From Nocardia shimofusensis NBRC 100134 (GTDB taxonomy: Bacteria > Actinomycetota > Actinomycetes > Mycobacteriales > Mycobacteriaceae): a stretch of DNA of 64,000 nt. Numbering within the stretch: the first letter of the stretch is position 1; each line of letters starts with the position of its first letter. The DNA is taken from assembly GCF_001613125.1 (NCBI RefSeq), contig NZ_BDBT01000026.1, positions 1 through 64,000 of the forward strand, read 5' to 3'. A model generated the notes under the pieces. The model had not been told where the DNA came from. It ran no database searches and was given only the letters and a program-made list of their open reading frames with translations. Shown piece by piece: positions 60,789 to 64,000 of this stretch. The translations under genes and the position numbers were made by a program.

Positions 60789-62188
60789 CGTATCAGCACA
60801 CCGCGCGAGGCCACACCTATCAATTCGGCACGCTCCCCGAAGTGCTGGCCAAGGCGACGCCCCTGCGCTCCGGCGACCAGCTCGCCGGGTGCGCGGCGGA
60901 GTCGGACGCGGAGCGGGCCGCGGCCGCGCACGTCTTGGCGGACCTTCCGCTGCGGCTGTTCCTCGACGAGATGGTCGTGCCCTACGAGTCCGACGAAGTG
61001 ACCCGGCTGATCATCGATACCCACGATCGCGAGGCCTTCGCGCCGATCGGCCATCTCACGGTCGGTGAATTCAGGGACTGGCTGCTGGGACGGGTGTGCG
61101 AGCCGGGCGGAGGCGAGCGGATCGCGTCCGTGTCGCCGGGCCTCACGCCCGAAATGGTCGCCGCGGTAAGCAAACTCATGCGCAACCAGGATCTGATCGC
61201 GGTCAGCCGCATCCTGTCGATCGAGTCCGCGTTCCGCACCACCATCGGCCTGCCGGGCAGGCTGGCCACCCGCCTGCAGCCCAACCACCCCACCGACGAT
61301 CCCCGCGGCATCGCCGCGGGCATTCTCGACGGTCTGCTGCTGGGCGCGGGCGACGCCGTGGTCGGCATCAATCCCGCCACCGACTCACCCCGGGCCACCG
61401 GGCAGTTGCTGCGGATGCTCGACGACATCCGGCTCCGCTACGACATCCCGATGCAGTCGTGCGTGCTCTCGCACGTCACCACGACCCTCGAACTGATCGA
61501 GCAGCAAGCTCCCGTCGACCTGATCTTCCAGTCGATCGCGGGCACCGAGGGCGCCAACACCTCGTTCGGCATCACGCTGTCCCTGCTCGCCGAAGCGGCC
61601 GAGGCCGGTCGCTCGCTGGGTCGCGGAAGCGTCGGGACCAACGTCATGTATTTCGAGACCGGTCAGGGATCGGCCCTGTCGGCGGGAGCGCATCTCGGCG
61701 TCGGCGGCGCGCCGGTCGACCAGCAGACCTTGGAAGCCCGTGCCTACGCCGTCGCCCGCGCCTTCGACCCGCTGCTGGTCAATACCGTGGTCGGCTTCAT
61801 CGGACCGGAGTACCTGTTCGACGGCAAGCAGATCACCCGCGCCGGACTCGAGGATCTGTTCTGCGGCAAGCTTCTCGGCCTGCCGATGGGCGTCGACGTC
61901 TGCTACACCAATCACGCCGAAGCGGACCAGAACGACATGGACGTGCTGCTCAGTGTGCTGGCGCTCGCGGGAACGGCCTTCGTGATCACGGTCCCCGGCG
62001 CCGACGACGTGATGCTCGGCTACCAGAGCCTGTCGTTCAACGACGCTCTCTACGCGCGCAATGTGCTCGGACTCCGAGCGGCACCCGAATTCGAGCAGTG
62101 GATGCAGCGGATCGGCCTGGCGGATGTCGAGGGCCGCGTGCGCCCGATGGATCTGGAACACTCCCCACTGCGGAGCCTGACCGCATGA
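60785..62188 (+). CDS. eutB: Ethanolamine ammonia-lyase large subunit
   Basis: 467 aa, ATG 60785 overlapping the permease stop. TIM-barrel enzyme with GLPGRLATRLQPNHPTDDPRGIAAGI, DAVVGINPATDSP, CVLSHVTTTLELIEQ, FQSIAGTEGANTSFGI and GVDVCYTNHAEADQNDMD, all characteristic of EutB. With EutC and adenosylcobalamin it turns ethanolamine into acetaldehyde and ammonia by a radical mechanism. It overlaps eutC by 4 bp. Confidence 0.97.
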   Translation: MTYQHTARGHTYQFGTLPEVLAKATPLRSGDQLAGCAAESDAERAAAAHVLADLPLRLFLDEMVVPYESDEVTRLIIDTHDREAFAPIGHLTVGEFRDWLLGRVCEPGGGERIASVSPGLTPEMVAAVSKLMRNQDLIAVSRILSIESAFRTTIGLPGRLATRLQPNHPTDDPRGIAAGILDGLLLGAGDAVVGINPATDSPRATGQLLRMLDDIRLRYDIPMQSCVLSHVTTTLELIEQQAPVDLIFQSIAGTEGANTSFGITLSLLAEAAEAGRSLGRGSVGTNVMYFETGQGSALSAGAHLGVGGAPVDQQTLEARAYAVARAFDPLLVNTVVGFIGPEYLFDGKQITRAGLEDLFCGKLLGLPMGVDVCYTNHAEADQNDMDVLLSVLALAGTAFVITVPGADDVMLGYQSLSFNDALYARNVLGLRAAPEFEQWMQRIGLADVEGRVRPMDLEHSPLRSLTA

Positions 62189-62976
62189 GCGCCGACCGCT
62201 CCGATCCGGCGGGTGCGAGCTCCGACCCCTGGTCCGGCATCCGGGCCCTGACGCAGGCGCGAATCGGTCTCAGGCGCACCGGATACGCGCTGTCCACCGC
62301 CGAAGTCCTCGACTTCCAGGCCGCGCACGCCGCCGCGCGCGACGCCGTCCACTCGCCGCTGCCGGTCGGAGACATCCGGTCCGGGCTGGAACGCCTCGGG
62401 CTGGGACCGGGCCACCACGTCACCAGTCGCGCCGCCGACCGCGCCGAGTACCTGCGGCGGCCCGATCTCGGTCGTGTGCCGTCCGCGCTGGAGGGCATCG
62501 AACACCGCGGGGCGGATATCGGGATCCTCATCGCGGACGGGCTGTCCGCGACCGCGGTGGCCGAGCATGCGATCCCGCTGGTGGAGGCGCTGGTGCGGGG
62601 CAACGACGGCACGCTCACCATCGCGGAGCCCGTGATCGCCACGCAGGCCAGAGTGGCCCTCGGTGACCACGTCGGCGCTGCGCTGGGTGTGGAGACGATG
62701 CTGACGATCATCGGTGAACGTCCCGGCTTGTCCGTCGCGAACAGCCTCAGCGTGTACCTGACCCATCGTCCCACCCCGGGACGGCTGGACTCCGAACGCA
62801 ACTGCATCTCCAACATCCACCCGCCGGAGGGGCAGAGCTACCAGGCCGCCGCCCACATCGTGTGGAACTTGATCGGCGGAGCCAGGGCACTCGGCGCGTC
62901 GGGCGTCGCCTTGAAAGACACCTCCTCCGCGCCTGCGGAACTGACCGCCGGTGGTGGATACCGCCGCCCGGAGTGA
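62185..62976 (+). CDS. eutC: Ethanolamine ammonia-lyase small subunit
   Basis: 263 aa, ATG 62185 overlapping the eutB stop. RALTQARIGLRRTGYALST, then VTSRAADRAEYLRRPDLGR, IGILIADGLSATAVAEHAIPL, ARVALGDHVGAALG and ERPGLSVANSLSVYLTH are EutC motifs. It binds adenosylcobalamin with EutB. It is the last gene of the ethanolamine operon; no aldehyde dehydrogenase follows, so acetaldehyde must be handled elsewhere. Confidence 0.97.
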   Translation: MSADRSDPAGASSDPWSGIRALTQARIGLRRTGYALSTAEVLDFQAAHAAARDAVHSPLPVGDIRSGLERLGLGPGHHVTSRAADRAEYLRRPDLGRVPSALEGIEHRGADIGILIADGLSATAVAEHAIPLVEALVRGNDGTLTIAEPVIATQARVALGDHVGAALGVETMLTIIGERPGLSVANSLSVYLTHRPTPGRLDSERNCISNIHPPEGQSYQAAAHIVWNLIGGARALGASGVALKDTSSAPAELTAGGGYRRPE

Positions 62977-63075
62977 CCGGATCACCGGCGCGGCAGTGGA
63001 TCGGGGTGCCGGTCCGCGGATATCCGTTTCCTCCGCACATCGCCGGGTAGACGGCACAAAGGAGGTGACAGGCCA

Positions 63076-63492
63076 ATGGTTCAGCACACACAGCACCGGG
63101 TGAACCCCGGGGATCGCTCCATGTCGGAGCTGGTGGAGGACGCGACCGCGCAGGTGTCGCGGCTCGTCCGGGACGAGATGCGGCTGGCTCGGGCGGAGAT
63201 CGCCGAGAAGGCAGGCGGAATCGCCAAGGGCACCGGTGTGGCCGGGGCAGGCGCGGTGCTGGCGCTCTACGGCGGCGTAGCGCTGACAGCGGCCGCGGTT
63301 TTCGCCTTGGCGCTGGTCTTGCCCGAATGGGCCTCGGCGCTGATCGTGGGCGTCGCACTGCTGGCGGTCGGCGGCGTTCTGGCGTTGATCGGCAAGAACA
63401 AGGTGACGCGCGCGGCCCCGCCGCTGCCGACCGAAGCCCAGGAAGGCGTCCGGGAGGATCTGGCCGCCATACGAGAGGGAAGCCGACGATGA
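63076..63492 (+). CDS. DUF1469 / actinobacterial phage-holin-like membrane protein
   Basis: 138 aa, ATG 63076 with AAAGGAGG upstream. The pattern is DATAQVSRLVRDEMRLARAEIAEKAGG, then two membrane helices (GAVLALYGGVALTAAAVFALAL; ASALIVGVALLAVGGVLALIG). The family is often called holin superfamily III, but these genes are chromosomal and there is no phage context. It is the first gene of a three-gene set with DUF3618 and DUF4235, overlapping the next by 4 bp. Confidence 0.88.
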   Translation: MVQHTQHRVNPGDRSMSELVEDATAQVSRLVRDEMRLARAEIAEKAGGIAKGTGVAGAGAVLALYGGVALTAAAVFALALVLPEWASALIVGVALLAVGGVLALIGKNKVTRAAPPLPTEAQEGVREDLAAIREGSRR

Positions 63493-63881
63493 CCGAAGAC
63501 CGCTCCGAGTTCCCCCAGACGCCGGAGGAGATCCGCGTGGATCGTGACCTGGCCCGAGAGGAACTCGAACAGACCGTGTCGGAATTGACCGACAAGATCG
63601 ACATTCCGGCCCGCGCCGAGAACAAGATCCACGACACCACGCAAGCGGCGAAGCAGCGCACGGCCGAGGCCGGACAGCACGCGCTCGACACGGCGGCCCG
63701 CACCCGGGCCAGGGCAGGCGACCTGCTCGCGAACACCACCCCGTCGATATCGGAGCCCTTGGAAGACATCGTCAAGCAGGCCACGGAATCGATCCGCAGG
63801 AACCGGGTGCCGGTCGCCCTGCTCGGTGCGGTGTCCGCGGCGGTTCTGACGTGGGCGATTCTGCGACGGAGGCGCGCATGA
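63489..63881 (+). CDS. DUF3618 family protein
   Basis: 130 aa, ATG 63489 overlapping the previous stop. It has the DUF3618 core TPEEIRVDRDLAREELEQTVSELTDKIDIPARAE, an Ala-rich helical middle and a C-terminal membrane helix (VPVALLGAVSAAVLTWAIL) followed by RRRR. It is longer than the other DUF3618 protein at 1973-2194. It probably works with its neighbours at the membrane. Confidence 0.88.
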   Translation: MTEDRSEFPQTPEEIRVDRDLAREELEQTVSELTDKIDIPARAENKIHDTTQAAKQRTAEAGQHALDTAARTRARAGDLLANTTPSISEPLEDIVKQATESIRRNRVPVALLGAVSAAVLTWAILRRRRA

Positions 63882-64000
63882 AGACGTTGTACAAGCCGCT
63901 CGGCATCGTTCTGGGCGTTCTCGGCGGGATCGCGGCCAACGCGGTGTTCACCCGGGTCTGGCGCGGGATGAGCGGGCGTGACGAAGCTCCCCGCGCGACC
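63878..64000 (+). CDS. DUF4235 family protein, start only (cut by window end)
   Basis: 41 codons visible from ATG 63878, overlapping the DUF3618 stop by 4 bp. KTLYKPLGIVLGVLGGIAANAVFTRVWR followed by DEAPRAT is the N-terminal membrane helix and acidic motif of DUF4235. It completes the three-gene set. The end is outside the window. Confidence 0.83.
   Translation, partial: MKTLYKPLGIVLGVLGGIAANAVFTRVWRGMSGRDEAPRAT

Noticed and set aside
63076..63492. Phage holin as evidence of a prophage
   Set aside because: The DUF1469 protein sits with DUF3618 and DUF4235, a chromosomal actinobacterial set, and no phage structural or lysis genes are nearby.
1..64000. CRISPR arrays, insertion sequences, integrases and rRNA
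   Set aside because: No regularly spaced repeats, transposase or integrase frames or rRNA sequence were seen anywhere in the window.

Overview
The window is high-GC actinobacterial DNA and most likely comes from Nocardia or a close relative in the Mycobacteriales. It carries a single-chain type I fatty acid synthase of mycobacterial architecture with acpS next to it, an EspR-like regulator, a DUF6545/MAB_1171c-type protein, a hemophore-related secreted protein and many short-leader or leaderless starts. All assignments come from reading motifs and gene order; no database search was run.

Layout. 0-8 kb: the end of a secreted transglycosylase, small exported and regulatory proteins, a Bcp peroxiredoxin, a TetR-controlled drug-exporter ABC pair, a large membrane-anchored protein and a leaderless TetR gene. 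8-18 kb: acpS and fas on the minus strand, separated by two strong hairpins, then a long fas leader with duplicated inverted repeats and a tRNA-Leu(UAG). 18.5-25 kb: accessory DNA starting at the tRNA. It holds a helicase remnant, an APH-family kinase, an autoregulated-looking XRE/EspR-like regulator pair, a P450 preceded by a truncated DUF6545 protein, and an ArsR-AHSA1 pair.

25-37 kb is a defence island on the minus strand. A complete four-gene Wadjet (JetABCD) cassette with overlapping genes (DUF2397, DUF2398, SMC-like ATPase, DUF2399 Toprim nuclease) lies directly downstream of a single-gene SF1 helicase-coiled coil-phospholipase D fusion with a C-terminal zinc ribbon, the architecture of Mokosh type II. 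37-47 kb: a DUF6069 membrane protein, a secreted lipase, a secreted carboxylesterase, an atypical SDR without the catalytic Tyr, a CYP157-like P450 without the ExxR arginine and an acyl-CoA dehydrogenase/oxidase.

47-52.5 kb: an AraC regulator and a three-gene Baeyer-Villiger cassette (alcohol dehydrogenase, esterase, BVMO) that could turn a secondary alcohol into ketone, ester, then acid plus alcohol. 52.5-59.2 kb: a hemophore-like protein, a two-component system, a Cys-rich MarR regulator that shares an operator sequence with an AhpD-like gene 3.2 kb away, and a DapA-family/class II aldolase pair divergent from an XRE-cupin regulator. 59.3-63 kb: an ethanolamine operon (permease, EutB, EutC). 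The end holds DUF1469, DUF3618 and a truncated DUF4235 gene, small envelope-associated proteins.
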